Source: Microbotryum silenes-acaulis (Eukaryota > Basidiomycota > Microbotryomycetes > Microbotryales > Microbotryaceae). Taken from it: 64,000 bases of DNA. The number at the start of each line of letters is the position of its first letter. Positions within the stretch are counted from its first letter, which is position 1. Shown piece by piece: positions 51,644-63,979 of the stretch. Location: the NCBI GenBank assembly GCA_003665825.1, contig QPFY01000001.1, forward strand, positions 2,163,001-2,227,000, read 5' to 3'. The translations under genes were made by a program, and so were the position numbers. The notes below the pieces were generated by a model. It was given only the letters and a program-made list of their open reading frames with translations, did no database searches and had not been told where the DNA came from.

Positions 51644-54600
51644 ATGTTCGCCGGAGCGTTACTACGGAGCACCGTCAGCGCAACCGTGAGCTGTGCCGCT
51701 CGGATCCTCTCGAGGGCTAGTAGTACTCCTAGCCTTGCACAAGCACCATTGCCCAACTCGATCGGTTGGCTTTGGATGAAGCGCAAGAGGTCCGTGTCCC
51801 CTGTTCTCGATCGACACCGTCACAGTTCCAGTCTTAGTTCGAGTCGTCGTCCTCGCGCTCCGTCGTTTGGCACGGCTGCGACCGCGAATAGTCGTTTATT
51901 GGGTCGCCTGGCTTCTACGCTCTCGTCTGCGTCTACGTCTGCGTCGGCGTCTGCGTCGGCGTCATCGGCCGCTCCTCCCACCAGCGCCAGCGCGAAACAC
52001 GTCGCACCAGTCGCACCACCGTCGTTCTCCACCCCAACAGCGCCTGGAAACCGTGGACCTTCACCCGAGGAAACGCGCATCTACTCGAAAAAGACACTGC
52101 AGAGGGTCGAACAACGTGAACAGGATCGCGCGGCAGGCAAGACCGGCAGTAACAGAATGAATCGACGTGGTGGTGGAGCAGCAGGGGGCAGAACCCCCGC
52201 CTCTGCGACCGCCCAACCAGGTGGTGCACTCGCCAGCAACCCCGCTAGGGGAAGGGGCAATGTCAAGGCGACCAGCAACACCCCCAAAGTCAAGGCCGAT
52301 ACGACACCGGGGCCGATCTACGACCGCACCTACATCGTCTCGCTGTGGCCAAGGCTCGGTGGGAAACGCCAGATCAACGACAAGTACCTGAGCAACCCCA
52401 AATCGATCGTGTCCAACTACATCTCGTCCCTGGGCGCACCACCCAAGTATACCACCAAGAAGGTCGTCATCGAGGGCAAGCCTCTGGTCAGGTAAGTCGG
52501 CACAACGCCCCGCGGCTGCGAAGCTCGCTCCTGGTCGGAAATGCTGACTCCTCATCGTGAAACTGCGCCTTGCCTATCCGCCGGCCTTTTAGAGCAACCC
52601 TGATCGCCGATGCCGATCCATTACCACCCCCACCCGTCTACGGTGCGCCTTCGCTCCCCAAATCCGTCGAGCCTCTCGTCGGCACAGGGGACGCGACGAC
52701 CAGCAAAGAAGCCGAGAAACTCGCCGCGTTGCACGCCTGCGTCCAGCTCTCCGCCCGAGGCCTCTTCACCCCGTCGAACCAACCTCTTCCCGATCGTCTG
52801 GCCTATTCGGCCAATTATGGTGGAGGAGCGATCATGAACGGTGAGAATGCCGTGGCAGAGTCGAGCACGGGTGGAGCGACGACTGCTGCTGCGACGATGG
52901 CACAGGATTTGGCCGCTTTGAAGGATGGCAATGCCATCGAGTTGGCCGGAGGACAAATCATCAATCTGGAACAGGCGAGGGAGTTCATGGACTTTTACTG
53001 TTCGTCTCCCATCGTTCAGTTCCTGGGTTCGCGATGGCCCAGCTGCTGACCCTCTTCTCTTTTGACAGGTCAAAAATTCGGCTTTGGCAAACCCGACCTC
53101 CAGATCACGCGAGTCGCCGCCAAAGGAGCCAACCACAAACGTGCCAAAACTGTCGCCCAAGAGGCGTGGCAAGCGACGCTACTCGTACAAGGGAGCAAGA
53201 TCGGCGTCGCCGAAGCGCGCAACAAGAAGCAAGCTTCGAACCGCGCCTACCTCGACTTTGCGCGTCACCTCGATTCGAGCGATCCGACCTTGTGGCCTAT
53301 GTGGCAGGACAAGAAGAGGGCCAACGTCATTGCCAAGGGGCATGTGATGGCCCAGGTCGTGTTTGAGGCAGATCAGGACTCGGCCGAGGATTTGGAAGAG
53401 GTCGTTTATGGAGCGAGGGAGAGCGGGCTGTACAAGAGGGCTAGGGCGATGATCGAACACCAGCAAGCCAAGAGGGCCGAATTGAGGAGGCAAAGGCGCA
53501 GGAATGTCGAAGGACGCGAAGGCGCAGAGACTCAGACATCCGAGGCGTTGAGTGGGAGCTTCGAGCAAGATGTGCAGAGGCTCGCGCTCAAAGAGGCGAG
53601 GCTCAAGGAGAAGAGCGAAGATCTCAAGTCGCGCCTGAGGAACTACCAGACTGATGAAAGGGTCGAAAAGATGCGAGAGCAACGGGCGAGCTTACCCGTC
53701 TCGTCTCATGCTTCGTCCGTACTCGCCAAGATCGCCACTTCGTCCGTCACTGTCGTCTTGGCCGCCACCGGTTCCGGAAAGACGACGCAGATACCCCAGC
53801 TGATCTTGGACGACTGGATCTTGCGTGGCGATGGCGCCAAGTGCAACGTCGTGTGCACGCAACCTCGTCGAATTGCCGCCATCTCGGTCGCCGAACGTGT
53901 CGCCAAGGAACGCGGCGAGGCTATTGGTGATTCGGTCGGTTACCAGGTCCGCTTCGAGTCCAAGCCTCCCAAATCGGATGGTTCGATCCTTTTCTGCACG
54001 ACCGGACTTTTCCTCCGACGCATGCAGGCCGATCTGCACAACACAAGTGGCCATGGCTTCCTCGACGGTGTCACGCACGTCTGCGTTGACGAAGTCCATG
54101 AACGAGACGTCGATACCGATCTGTTGCTCTTTGTGCTCCGCATGTTGCTCCATCAACGTCGACAGGCCGGCAAGGACGAGATCCGCGTCGTCTTGATGTC
54201 GGCTACGATCGACCCCAAGTTGTTTACGTCGTACTTTGCCGATGAGAGAACGGGACGACTGGCGCCGATCGTCGAGGTACCGGGACGAAGCTTCCCCGTG
54301 GAAGAACATCGTCTCGATGCGGTTATCGAAGAACTGAGGTCGCTTCGACTGACCCCGCAGGAAGGAGGATGGGTCTTCAATGAAAAGTCGGTCGTGCAGT
54401 ACCTCGCACGAGAGCTCGTGCCTCGACTTGCGACAAACCCTCACACCGGTCGACCCGTCGGCGAGATCGACGACCTCGACATGCCGTTCCCCTTGATCGC
54501 ACTCATGATCGCGAACGTGCTCGCCAAGTCCGAGGAAGGTCACGTGCTCGTCTTCTTGCCCGGTTGGGATGAGATCAAGAACGTGCAGACGATCCTCTCG

Positions 54601-56870
54601 GACACGGGTCGTCACCCTCTGCTCGGCATCAACTTTAACAATACGAACAGGTACGAAGTGCACGTCTTGCACTCGTCGGTCCCCATCGCGGATCAGCAAC
54701 TTGTGTTCGAGCCCGCTCCCAAGGGTGTAAGGCGCGTCGTCATCTCGACCAACATCGCCGAAACTTCGGTCACGATCCCTGACGTCGTGTACGTCATTGA
54801 TTCGGCCAAGTGCAAGGAGAAGCGCTATGACCCCGAGCGTCGCATGTCGCAACTCGTTTCGGCCTGGACGGGGACCTCGAACCTCCGCCAGCGTGCCGGT
54901 CGCGCGGGTCGTCATCGGCCCGGAGAGTACTACTCGATTGTCTCCGACGCACGCTACGCCGAACTCGATATCCATCAGACCGTCGAGATGCTTCGCACTG
55001 ATTTGGCCGACACGTGCATGCACATCACGGGTCTACAATTGCCCGACCTCTCCGTCGAACAAGTGCTCTCGCAGACGATCCAACCGCCCGAACAAGCGCG
55101 TATCCATGCCGCGATGGATAGTCTCCACATGGTCGGCGCGATCGATCGCGACGAAAAGTTGACGTCGTTGGGCAGGGTTTTGTTGCACATCCCCGTCGAA
55201 GTCGCGATTGGAAAGATGTGCATCCTCGGATCCTTCTTCCGTTGCCTCGACCCCGTCTTGAGCTTGGCCGCCATCCTAACGAATCGGGATCCGTTCATGT
55301 CCCCGATCGCGGTCAAAGAACAAGCCGATTTGCGCAAGAACACCTTCACACCCAAGGATTTCCGTTCGGATCCTTTGACCGTCTTGGCGGCTTACAACGA
55401 ATGGGAGCACATCGTCTCTCGACAGGGGATGAACAGGGCGTATGACTTCACAAGGGAAAACTTCCTCTCGTTCCCTACGTTGTTGCTCATCCAAAAGATC
55501 AAACAACATCTACTTCAAGCGCTGGACAAGGCCGGCGTTCTGGAACTGGGGACCGCCGGTCAAGGGGGAGGGATGAACAATCGCTTTAGGAGGAGGGGGA
55601 GGAACGTTACGCTGCCTCCGAGCTTGAACTTCAATGCCGATTCGATGCCGTTGTTGTCGAGTTTAATCGCCGCCGCCGCCGCGCCGAATTTCGCTATTCG
55701 CACGAGTGAGAAAACTTTCAGGACTAGTCAGGACAAGGTGAGCTTTCGCGATCAAGATTGGCGCTCAGAACTTGGTAGCTAACCAACTGGCTTTTGGAAT
55801 GACAAACAGGTCTGCGCGATCCACCCTTCGAGTGTCAACTCGCGCAAGAATGAAAAAGTCGCCGCTCAAGAACTCGACGTCGCCATCAACGAAATCGTCT
55901 CGTCCGATCAACTGTACGCGTTCGGCGAAAAATCCAAGACGGGTAGTCTGGCGAACCCTTCGGGTGGTGGACAGATGTTCTTGCGCCAGACGACGATGCT
56001 GGACCCTTTGGGGTACATGCTGTTTGGTGCGCACAAGTTGGCCGTGACGGATCGTGGGTTGGAATGCGACGATTGGTTGCCCATCGTTGGGAACGTGGCC
56101 GTCTTGGACGACGTCGAACGCCTCAAGGACGTGTTGGACCTTTCCTTGTTAAGGGTGTTCGAAGGACTGGGGGTACAGATCAGTGGATCGGGTGGAAGAG
56201 GACCCGCAGCTCGACCTACCCTTGGTGCGGGAGGAGCGCGCGATGACGATCGCGACGACGATGAGGACAGCGAAGGCGAACCGGAGCAAGATCCTTACGA
56301 GTCGCAGAAGCAGGAATTGAGCGCCGCCGAAGTCGCTGATTTGGATAAGCTGACGCGTCATGTTGTCAAAGTACTCAACCGGTATGTCCCATCGAGTGGT
56401 GCGCTTTCCCTTCTGGATTCACGGCTGACTGGGCCCTCCTTGTGGCCTCGAATAGATTCGCCGAGGCTCGTTTGGAACGCACGGCCGCTACAGCCCGCTC
56501 GAGGCCCGACAGCCCCATGAACACCCGACCCCCCAGTGGCTTAGGTCAGAACCAAGGTCGCCGAATGGGTGGTGGTGGTGGCGGTGGCGGTGGCGGTGGC
56601 GACTCGAGGTATTCGACCCCTCGGGACTCGCCCTATGTGACGCCGGGTCACTCTCGACCTCCCTCTTCGCACGGCTTCAACTCATCCGCTGTCAATGACC
56701 GAGGGTACGCGGCGAAAAAATCATTGCATGATCAGGAACAAGGGTATGGTGGATGGGGTAAACCTATGAGCGGCGGAGGAGGGAGCAATGGCGGGAACGG
56801 TGGGATGGGCGGCTCCGGCGCCAGCGCCAGCGGAAGTGGCGGTGCGGGTCATGACTGGAGACGTCGATAG
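51644..56870 (+). CDS. DExH-box RNA helicase (DHX36/DHX57-like), possibly mitochondrial
   Basis: ATP-dependent RNA helicase of superfamily 2, about 1,600 aa. Helicase motifs in order: I, AATGSGKTTQIPQ; Ia, TQPRRIAA; II, DEVHERD (DEVH rather than DEAH or DEIH); III, SAT; IV-V region, VLVFLPGWDEI and STNIAETSVTIPDV; VI, QRAGRAGR. These are followed by the HA2 winged-helix region and the OB-fold (GYMLFGAHKLAVT). Before the core are two weak dsRNA-binding-like segments (e.g. FGFGKPDLQITRVAAKGANH...). The N-terminus, MFAGALLRSTVSATVSCAARILSR, has Arg and Ser but no acidic residues, like a mitochondrial targeting peptide. Exon joins at 52491/52592, 53000/53070, 55737/55810 and 56381/56456 have GT..AG and keep frame. 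The C-terminus is Gly-rich with a poly-Gly run. Substrate is unknown. Confidence 0.9.
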
Positions 56871-57137
56871 AGGCTCCTTGTGGAAGACGTGGTCCCTTTT
56901 GCTGTACTTGGATGATGCTTAATGCATCCATCTGTCTTTCTGTACTATGGCTCTGTTCGTGCACTTACGACCTGAGTTGGACTAGGGTGTCTATATCGTA
57001 CGGAGAATATGCGAGAGCGGGGAGCAGGTCGCTCGTGCATCGTGGCGTATGGTGAGATGGATCATGGGTACATGGTCTAGGCGGCGTGGTCAGGTCAGCT
57101 GCTGGGGGCTAAGGACTCACGCACATGGAACGGCCGC

Positions 57138-57145
57138 TCAACCTC
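57138..57145 (+). repeat. Left 8-bp target duplication of the hAT element
   Basis: TCAACCTC, repeated exactly at 60494-60501. Confidence 0.85.
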
Positions 57146-57231
57146 CAAGGGTTCTCATAGGATCAGATCTGATCTGATCCTGATCCTAGCTGGGCAGGAT
57201 CAAGATAGGATAGATCATGCCTCGGAGAAAG

Positions 57232-57263
<32 letters not shown>

Positions 57264-60200
57264 GCGGGGGAGGCGATGTAGCGTCGTTACTTGGTAGATA
57301 GCCCTTTAACTGATACCTGCCGTTCACAAGAGCGCGCTAGGCAGGCTGACTTAGTCTGGAGAACGCGTGAGCAACACGGGAGGCTGCCGGCTGCCGGGCG
57401 CTGTCTAGTGAGCTATCTTGACTCGTCACGCGTGACGCGTCACGTTGTGGCGCGTCTGGGTCTTCCTCACGCCATCTCATCTCGTCACAACACTGGCTCG
57501 CCCTGCTCTTCCTCACACGACCTGACAACCACCATCCCGGCTTTCACTCGAGCATCATCGTCATGGCCGTCCGCCGACCCCAAAACATTCCTTCCGCTGA
57601 GGATGACAACACTCCTACTCACTTCTCTGATGAGAAAGCCGAGTCTGCTTCCTCAAGAAGCTCAGATACGGCAGCGCCAAGTTCCGTTGGCGCTCTCGAA
57701 CTGCTGATGTCGCAAAGGCCTACCTGTTCAAGCGCAACGCGAAACTTTGGCAACATTACGACATCCACATTATCCGCAAGTTCAAGGCACCCGTCCGAGG
57801 CGAACCCGACGACGGCTTCGGCGGTAGCTTGTTCCTCCAGCCCATGTGCAAGACACGTCCGAACCAGCACGTGGTCGCCGGCGCGTACTACGAGGCTGTG
57901 ACCAAGGATGGCATCAACAATTGTCTAAGGACGATGGCGAGATGCGCGGCACATTATACCGGGAAAACTGTAAGTTTGGATTTGAATGCGCCTCATGAAG
58001 TGCGATTCAAAGTGCGTCATCTGACCCGCAACCACCTCTCAGGTGCAACCATCGATCACCTCGTCCTTCTTCAACAAGATCCGCTTCGCCGCTTGCGTTG
58101 TCTTACATGTCGCAACATCCAAGGAGGCGTTCGCACACTTCGATCGAGCACGCAACCCGTATTTGACGTTGGCTTTGGCGACCGCCAATGACCAGGCTTC
58201 TCTCAGTAGTAACGACACCGTGGCTCGTCATACGAAGGCCGTTCACGACGCGATGGCCGCGGAGTTTGGAGCGTTCCTCGTCAAGCGCAATCGCGGACTC
58301 CATCTGGTGCTCGATGGTTGGACTTCACCCAACTCGCTCAGCATACTCGGAGTCGTTGTCATCTACGCAGATGCAGGTGTCACACATCGCAGAGTCCTCA
58401 AATTCATCCACTGTACGTCTCGCCATACCGGTCGAGACTTGGCCAGGATTTTGCACAAGTGCTGCGAGGACTACGGAATCTCTCATCTCATCCGATCGTT
58501 GGTGATGGATAATGCCTCAAACTGCAACACATTGGCGATTGAGTACGAAAAACTCAACACGGACTGGTACGGGCCCAAGATGCGTGTTCGATGCTTCGCC
58601 CACATCATCCAACTGGTCATGGCCGCGCTTTACTCACCTTTCAGCATGACGCCCGGTCGAGTCGGTCAAGAAAAGAGGCCGAGTACCTCCTACGAGCCCC
58701 AAGCTTCTGCTACGCCAACTACAAGCGATCTCATTGCCGAGATTGAAGAAGACGACCCCTCCAACAGCAACATCGCGCAGCTGGCGGAGCGTATGAACGA
58801 AGCACAAGATGCTGCTGATATCGCTCACCTCGCCAGCGTCACTTCGGGCAACGAGGAATTATCTGCTCTTGTGATGGTCCAAGAGTCGACAAAGGGCGTC
58901 TTACGCCGGGCCTTTCAGTGGGCCGCGGTCGAAAGGATCAAAATTCCGGCGCGCGCACGAGGCGAAGCCGCCTCACTCATCCACGTCATTGCCGATTTTG
59001 CGCAACACGTCTCGGGATTCTTCGCTTCTGCGTTGAGTCAGCACAATTGGGCCACCGCTGTCAAAGCCCGCCCCGCTTTGAGCCGACCGTGTCAAACCGA
59101 GCTCACACGTCGGAACGATACTCGCTGGAATTCAACCCACGAGTGCTTGACGACCTTTGTTGACTTCGAGGAAGCAGTCGAGCACTATCTCAGCAGCACT
59201 GGTACCAGTGGGCCAACCACCGACAAATACTCGCTTTCGCCAACACAATGGGCGGATGCGGCCGCGCTCGTGGCAGTCGGTGAACCGTTCAAGCAGCTCG
59301 CGGTGTCCGTTCAGGCCGGTGATCCCCAGGGCTGGAAAACCATTCGGAACTTCGAGAAGATGGAAGCCGATCTGTTTGCAATCACCATAGACCACAAGGC
59401 AGGAAGTCTTCTCAGAGTGGGTGCAAAAGCTGCTTTGTTTGTCAGTGGTGAATATTACGCCAAGGTTGGCGATGACGCGCTTCCGGCGTTTGGCTCGGTC
59501 TTCTTCCACCCGGGCCACCATCTCGAGTTCTTCCTCCGGAAAGGCACGGCCTGGGTCGAGGAAGATTGCGATGGAAAGTTGGAGGAACTGCACGAGATGT
59601 ACCTGCAGGTGTACGTGCCAGCGTACGGCTCCATCTATCCCGGATCTTCAGCACCTCAAGCCTTCGCGCCCGACGAGGAAATCTACGCGCAAAATTCCAG
59701 GTCTTTCGCGACAGCCGGTCTTGACCCTTTCCGGGTATACGCGAAGCAGGCTCAAATCTTCCATGATGATCTGGCTCAATATGGTCATAATCCGGTGATG
59801 TACTGGAAGGCCCAGCAAGGCATCCCGTCACAAGCGGCACTAGCGGAAATGGCGATCGACTTCTTGACGATCCCACCCACCGCTTGCGATGCGGAGCGAG
59901 CTTTCTCCGCGGGACGCCGCACCATCAATCACTTGCAACATGCGACCTCACCGGAAACCCTGAACGCGAAGATGTGTCTCGGAAGCTGGGCCGACGCCAG
60001 AGATCCGCTTCATGGCTCAACGGAGGCCACAATCAGAAGGGCAACAGAAGTTCTACAGGGTATGTACCACTATCTGACATGACCTTTGTTACACAAATCT
60101 AAACTGACTATAAAATCATGTTCGCATTTTGTAGATGTCATGCGAAACCCACCTACACCGGCGAGGGCAACGCGCGCGATCGGAGCTCATAGAAAAAGGC

Positions 60201-60493
60201 GAATCAGTGAGGTGATCATTTCGGATGATGATGATGCTAATGATTCCGACAAGGATGAGGAAGATAGTTATGATGGGCACAATAGTGGTGGTAGTAGTGA
60301 GAATGATGCGCTCAACACCGATAGCGACAACTAGTGAGGTGTAGTCATCTGTTGCCATATAAGGCAATTAAATGTCTCAGATCAAGTTGATCCTTCTGGA
60401 TAGGATCAAGAAAGGATAGATCAACGCGGATTGGGAAAAAAAAGATCGGATCTGATCCGATCCTCCGGTGATCTGATCCTATGAGAACCCTTG
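57146..60493 (+). mobile_element. hAT-superfamily DNA transposon
   Basis: The ends form a perfect inverted repeat of about 24 bp beginning CAAGGGTTCTCATAGGATC (57146 onward, and reverse complement ending at 60493), flanked by the 8-bp duplication TCAACCTC, as expected for hAT. It encodes one hAT transposase. Just inside both ends are clusters of GATC-rich palindromic pieces (gatcagatctgatc, gatcggatctgatccgatc) that may be transposase-binding sites. An A-rich run at 57227-57260 lies near the left end. Confidence 0.93.
57563..60334 (+). CDS. hAT transposase
   Basis: The main exon (from 58043, acceptor at about 58042) encodes the RNase H-like catalytic fold with LVLDGWTSPNSLSILGVVVI (first Asp), LVMDNASNCNTLAIEYEKL (second Asp), the HIIQLVMAAL helix, the insertion domain, and the C-terminal dimerisation region: FLTIPPTACDAERAFSAGRR, with the hAT-typical ...SAxR.in the same place. 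Upstream, after an intron at about 57971-58042, an exon reads AKAYLFKRNAKLWQHYDIHI, in the position of a BED-type finger. Downstream a GGTATGT..TTTGTAG intron joins a last exon rich in Asp/Ser (ISDDDDANDSDKDEEDSYDG) ending at 60334. The ATG at 57563 (MAVRRPQNIPSAEDD) is in a frame that must change by one base near 57650 to join the next exon; I see no credible intron there, so the N-terminus may be frame-shifted or start elsewhere. Confidence 0.8.
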
Positions 60494-60501
60494 TCAACCT
60501 C
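60494..60501 (+). repeat. Right 8-bp target duplication of the hAT element
   Basis: TCAACCTC, same as 57138-57145. Confidence 0.85.
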
Positions 60502-60717
60502 GTCCGACGGCGGGAGTCGTCTGGGATCAGGTGACGCGGCAGGTAGGCACCGAGTGCACTAGTTTGGGCTGAATCGCTGACTAATCAGATTAATCAGAGC
60601 CAATCGTGGCAGCGCGCTGGCGACCTGCCCTGCCACAGGCGGCGGCTCCTCGTGGCTTTACTGCAGTCCATCGCCGAGCTGCCATATCAAGCCCATCCAA
60701 GGCCCAAACCCGAATCT

Positions 60718-63133
60718 ATGGCTTGGAACACCGATGCGCCATCGACCTATGGAGACCTGCTGCACTGCGTCTACCCCTTCCTCAGCTTGCGTTCGGTGCC
60801 TTGCTCCCACTCCGCCAATGGCACCGACAGCACGAACATGCTCACTTTCGGCACTCAGCGTGGACCAGGGGAGCACGTCCTGGCCCATCCCCTAACCAGC
60901 ATTTGCCACGACTCGTCTATCGTTGACCGAGTTCTTGCAACGCTCTGTAGAGGACTCGCCGAGGCTGGCAAGCTCGAGTCGACGCTACCCCTCTTGACCC
61001 GCGGCCTCCTCGAGAATGATCTTCAACCCAAGCCCTGGATCCATGAAAGAAACGGTGGACTCATCGCCTTGTCCAGCATGTTGGATGCCATTCCTACTGA
61101 CGTACTCGAAGAATGCCATGATCAGCCTGCCTGCTTTTCAATCCGCTCCTCGTCGGGCCCAAGCGCGAGACTTTCGGATTCAACGTCTTATGCCATGAAC
61201 GCATCGGTCTTCAAGCAGGATCGCGCAGACGACCGTGACAAGGGGCCAGAATGCGATCCCGAATCCGTATGAGGAAATCCACACCGTAGCATTCCAGATA
61301 CGCATGGCCGACGTGCTCAAGGCTTGCTACTTTGAAGAGGACGGGCTCGGCTCCTCGAATCCGCTCGACCTTCGACTGATGACGGTCACTGGCGAGCCGC
61401 GCGAACTGCAAGGTGGTTGTGCACTTGCGGCAATGGTAGGCAATCGTTCGCAGAACCAATCAGGATGCTCGCCATAGGTATTGCATTGCTGACCCTCATT
61501 TCCTGCCCACCATCTCCAGCTTGTTCTTCATATCCAGCTCACGAAACACGCTCGATTCGGCGTCTTCTTTGCGCCGCCGTACTTTCTTTTGGTCGAGTTG
61601 GGTGCGTCGCCCTGTGGCGCCCTTAGGATGGGACCCTGACGTCCCTGACGTCGACTGATTCGATGTTATTCGTCTTCCTCAGTGGTCGTGGACGGAAAGT
61701 CGCACCTGCTCGTCGGCGACTTGCATTCGATCGTACTCGATCCCGAGGAACCACGTGCTACGGTGAAGCCTTTCCTGGCGATTCTTCTCGCGCTATTCAT
61801 GGATCACTGTGACGACTACCACATCGAGGGTCCAGTTCCGCACATACTCGATCAGATCGCGGTCTTTTCTCGATCGCTCGATCGTACCTCTCTGGCCCAC
61901 GATAAAGGGCCCAGGTCGGAACAGTCACCGGATCTTCCTGCCTCTTCTCAGTCGTTCTGTCGATTTGGCCAGTCGACCGTCACGGCCTATCATTTTCCAA
62001 GCCGAGCTGTAAGTGCATCGCTGGTTTCATGCCCTCGCAGCAGGTCGTGTGCGCTAGGCTGGGTCTCTGGCGCTGACCGACTGCGCTTGGATACATGGAC
62101 GCCGGCCTAGATCATCTGCGATGCAAACGCGCTCCCAAACTCTCGCATGCTAGCCATTCCGATCGAGCTCGAAGCCGATATGGCGCCTTCTTTGGACAAG
62201 CCGACCTCGTCCTCACCGTCAGCTCTCCCATCGGCCAGAAAGAAGATTTGCCTTGACTCGGATGCGAGCCACCGGTCCAAGCTAGCGACGACTCTACCCG
62301 GGGCAATACAGTTCGCATTCAATCGCTCGTCGATGGCACGGGCCGAGTACTGCCCTGGTCCTCTTCCAGACCTCGACTCGACTCCCAGCTTACGACTCGA
62401 TCTGGTGCGTCGGGTCGGCCCTGGAGCGACGAGCGTCGTTTGGGAGGCCGAGTGGGTGACGCGTGCCGCAGCAAGTCGGCAACCGGAGATCTCGTGCGCC
62501 GAGGAGGGGCCTTCGCCTAGCCCACGCACTGGGACACCACCCGCGACGACACCAGTGACAACTCCAATATCAACACCAGTGACAACGCCAGCATCTATGT
62601 GGGATCCATCGAGCACGCCTTACACGCCGCTCGCGTCGAGTACGAGTTCAGCTGTTGACGGTTCGAGCCCCTCCACGGCGGGAGTCGGACAGGGAAAGCT
62701 CATTGCCAAGGTGGTGCCGTCCGATTTTGTTGGCTCGGTCGCAAAGGAATACTTTGTGTACACCTCGATCGTTCCTTTGCTGTCTCCTAAAGCGCGAGGG
62801 TACTTCCCGGCTTTCTATGGCCTCTACCGCAGTGGGAGCGATGGACACGCCTACGTCTTGGTGATGGAGGATGCTGGCTCGGCGGTCACGGAGGAACGGC
62901 TGAAATCAGACATCGAGCTCAAGGCCCAAGTTGAGTGAGTCGGATCAGTCTCTGTGCGATTCGCTTGGGATGTAACTGATGTTTGCTCACGTGTATGCTT
63001 GAGCGTACAGTGCCGCGTTGACGCTCATTGCCGACGAGGGTCTCGTTCACGCGGATCAAGGCGCACGGAATGTTCTGCTTCGGCCCGACGGTCGGATCTG
63101 TCTCATCGACTGGGGTGAGGCGCAATTGAGATG
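60718..63133 (+). pseudogene. Kinase-like fold gene, multi-exon, apparently damaged and 3'-truncated
   Basis: From ATG 60718 (MAWNTDAPSTYGDLLHCVYP) a frame runs to about 61120. Protein-like sequence then switches frame twice without usable splice sites: FNPLLVGPKRETFGFNVLCH, then NAIPNPYEEIHTVAFQIRMA. Later segments are joined by introns: ARFGVFFAPPYFLLVEL to VVVDGKSHLLVGDLHSIVLD, and from 62110 an exon with a nucleotide-binding-like RVGPGATSVVWEAEW, a Thr/Pro-rich insert, KLIAKVVPSD (candidate ATP-site Lys), and EYFVYTSIVPLL. The last exon (63011 on) has GLVHADQGARNVLLRPDGRI and CLIDWGEAQ, the HxDxxxxN and DWG motifs of kinase-like phosphotransferases. The frame ends at once after DWG, so the C-lobe is missing. 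I infer a decayed, truncated gene; extra introns that I could not find are the alternative. Substrate is unknown. Confidence 0.5.
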
Positions 63134-63269
63134 AACACATCACCCGGACGCTTGCACTTTCGTGATGTTAAAGCTGCTTCAAACAATGTTTGTGATAAGA
63201 TTTGACTAAGGTCTCTTCGTGACGAGTTCACGTTACTCGCGTCGGGCGCGAAGCTCCGGTGACGTCAAG

Positions 63270-63979
63270 TCTGTCAGAACCCAATCATATCTGATTCTCT
63301 TCTAATCCTATTCACTTCTCATGCCACTATTTCACTCCTACTTTGCACTCCTTCTTTAGCCTATTACCCTCGACGCCGGATCCCTGCGCCTGATTGAGAC
63401 TCGGTTGACACGTTGGCTTGGGTTGAAGTCGCGCGCCTCACGAGCGCTCGTCTCTCTTCCTTCTTCATCCATCTTCCCTCCTCAATCTTGCGCTCGTACT
63501 CAACCCCTTGAGTCGGGATCCAGTCCTCAATACTTCTAATAAAGTCAACTGTGGCCTTGTCCCAATTTTGGGTTAGGTCTATGCCGAAATGCCGAAATGC
63601 TGCAGCCGATGTTACTCAAAGCGTTAACGCCATAAACACCTGCGGCCAAGAATCTTCACTCCGCAGCATCGTCGGGTGGTCCGCACGACGTTTGAGCTTC
63701 GAGGCTTAGGCCCACCTCTGTCAAGAATCCAATCATACCTTATTATCTCTTAATACTATTCACTTCCATGCCCCTACTTCATTCGTACTAGCTAGCTACA
63801 TCTCTCCTCAATTCGTCGTTCTGTGCCTGCCAGATCCCAGCGCCTGATTGAGTTCCGGTTGACACGTCGGATTCGGTTGAAGTCGCGCGCCCTGCGGGCG
63901 CTCGTCTCTCTTCCTTCTCCATCTATCTTCCATCCTCTATCTTGCGCTCGTACTCAACTGCTTGAGTCGGGATCCAGGT
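63270..63979. repeat. Pair of diverged LTR-like direct repeats
   Basis: Copy 1 (about 63270-63524) and copy 2 (about 63719-63979) are related along their length: both start tgtca(g)aa(c/t)ccaatcata, share cgcctgattgag, ggttgacacg, gttgaagtcgcgcgcc, gcgctcgtctctcttcctt, cttgcgctcgtactcaac and end gagtcgggatcca. They begin TG and end CA, as LTRs do, and are separated by about 195 bp with no coding. They are diverged by perhaps a fifth of sites and have no matching flanking duplication, so they could be two solo LTRs or a decayed miniature element. They lie where the end of the kinase-like gene would be. Confidence 0.6.

Noticed and set aside
53692..55023. A 443-codon minus-strand frame opposite the helicase core
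   Set aside because: Shadow of the helicase reading frame, no motif.
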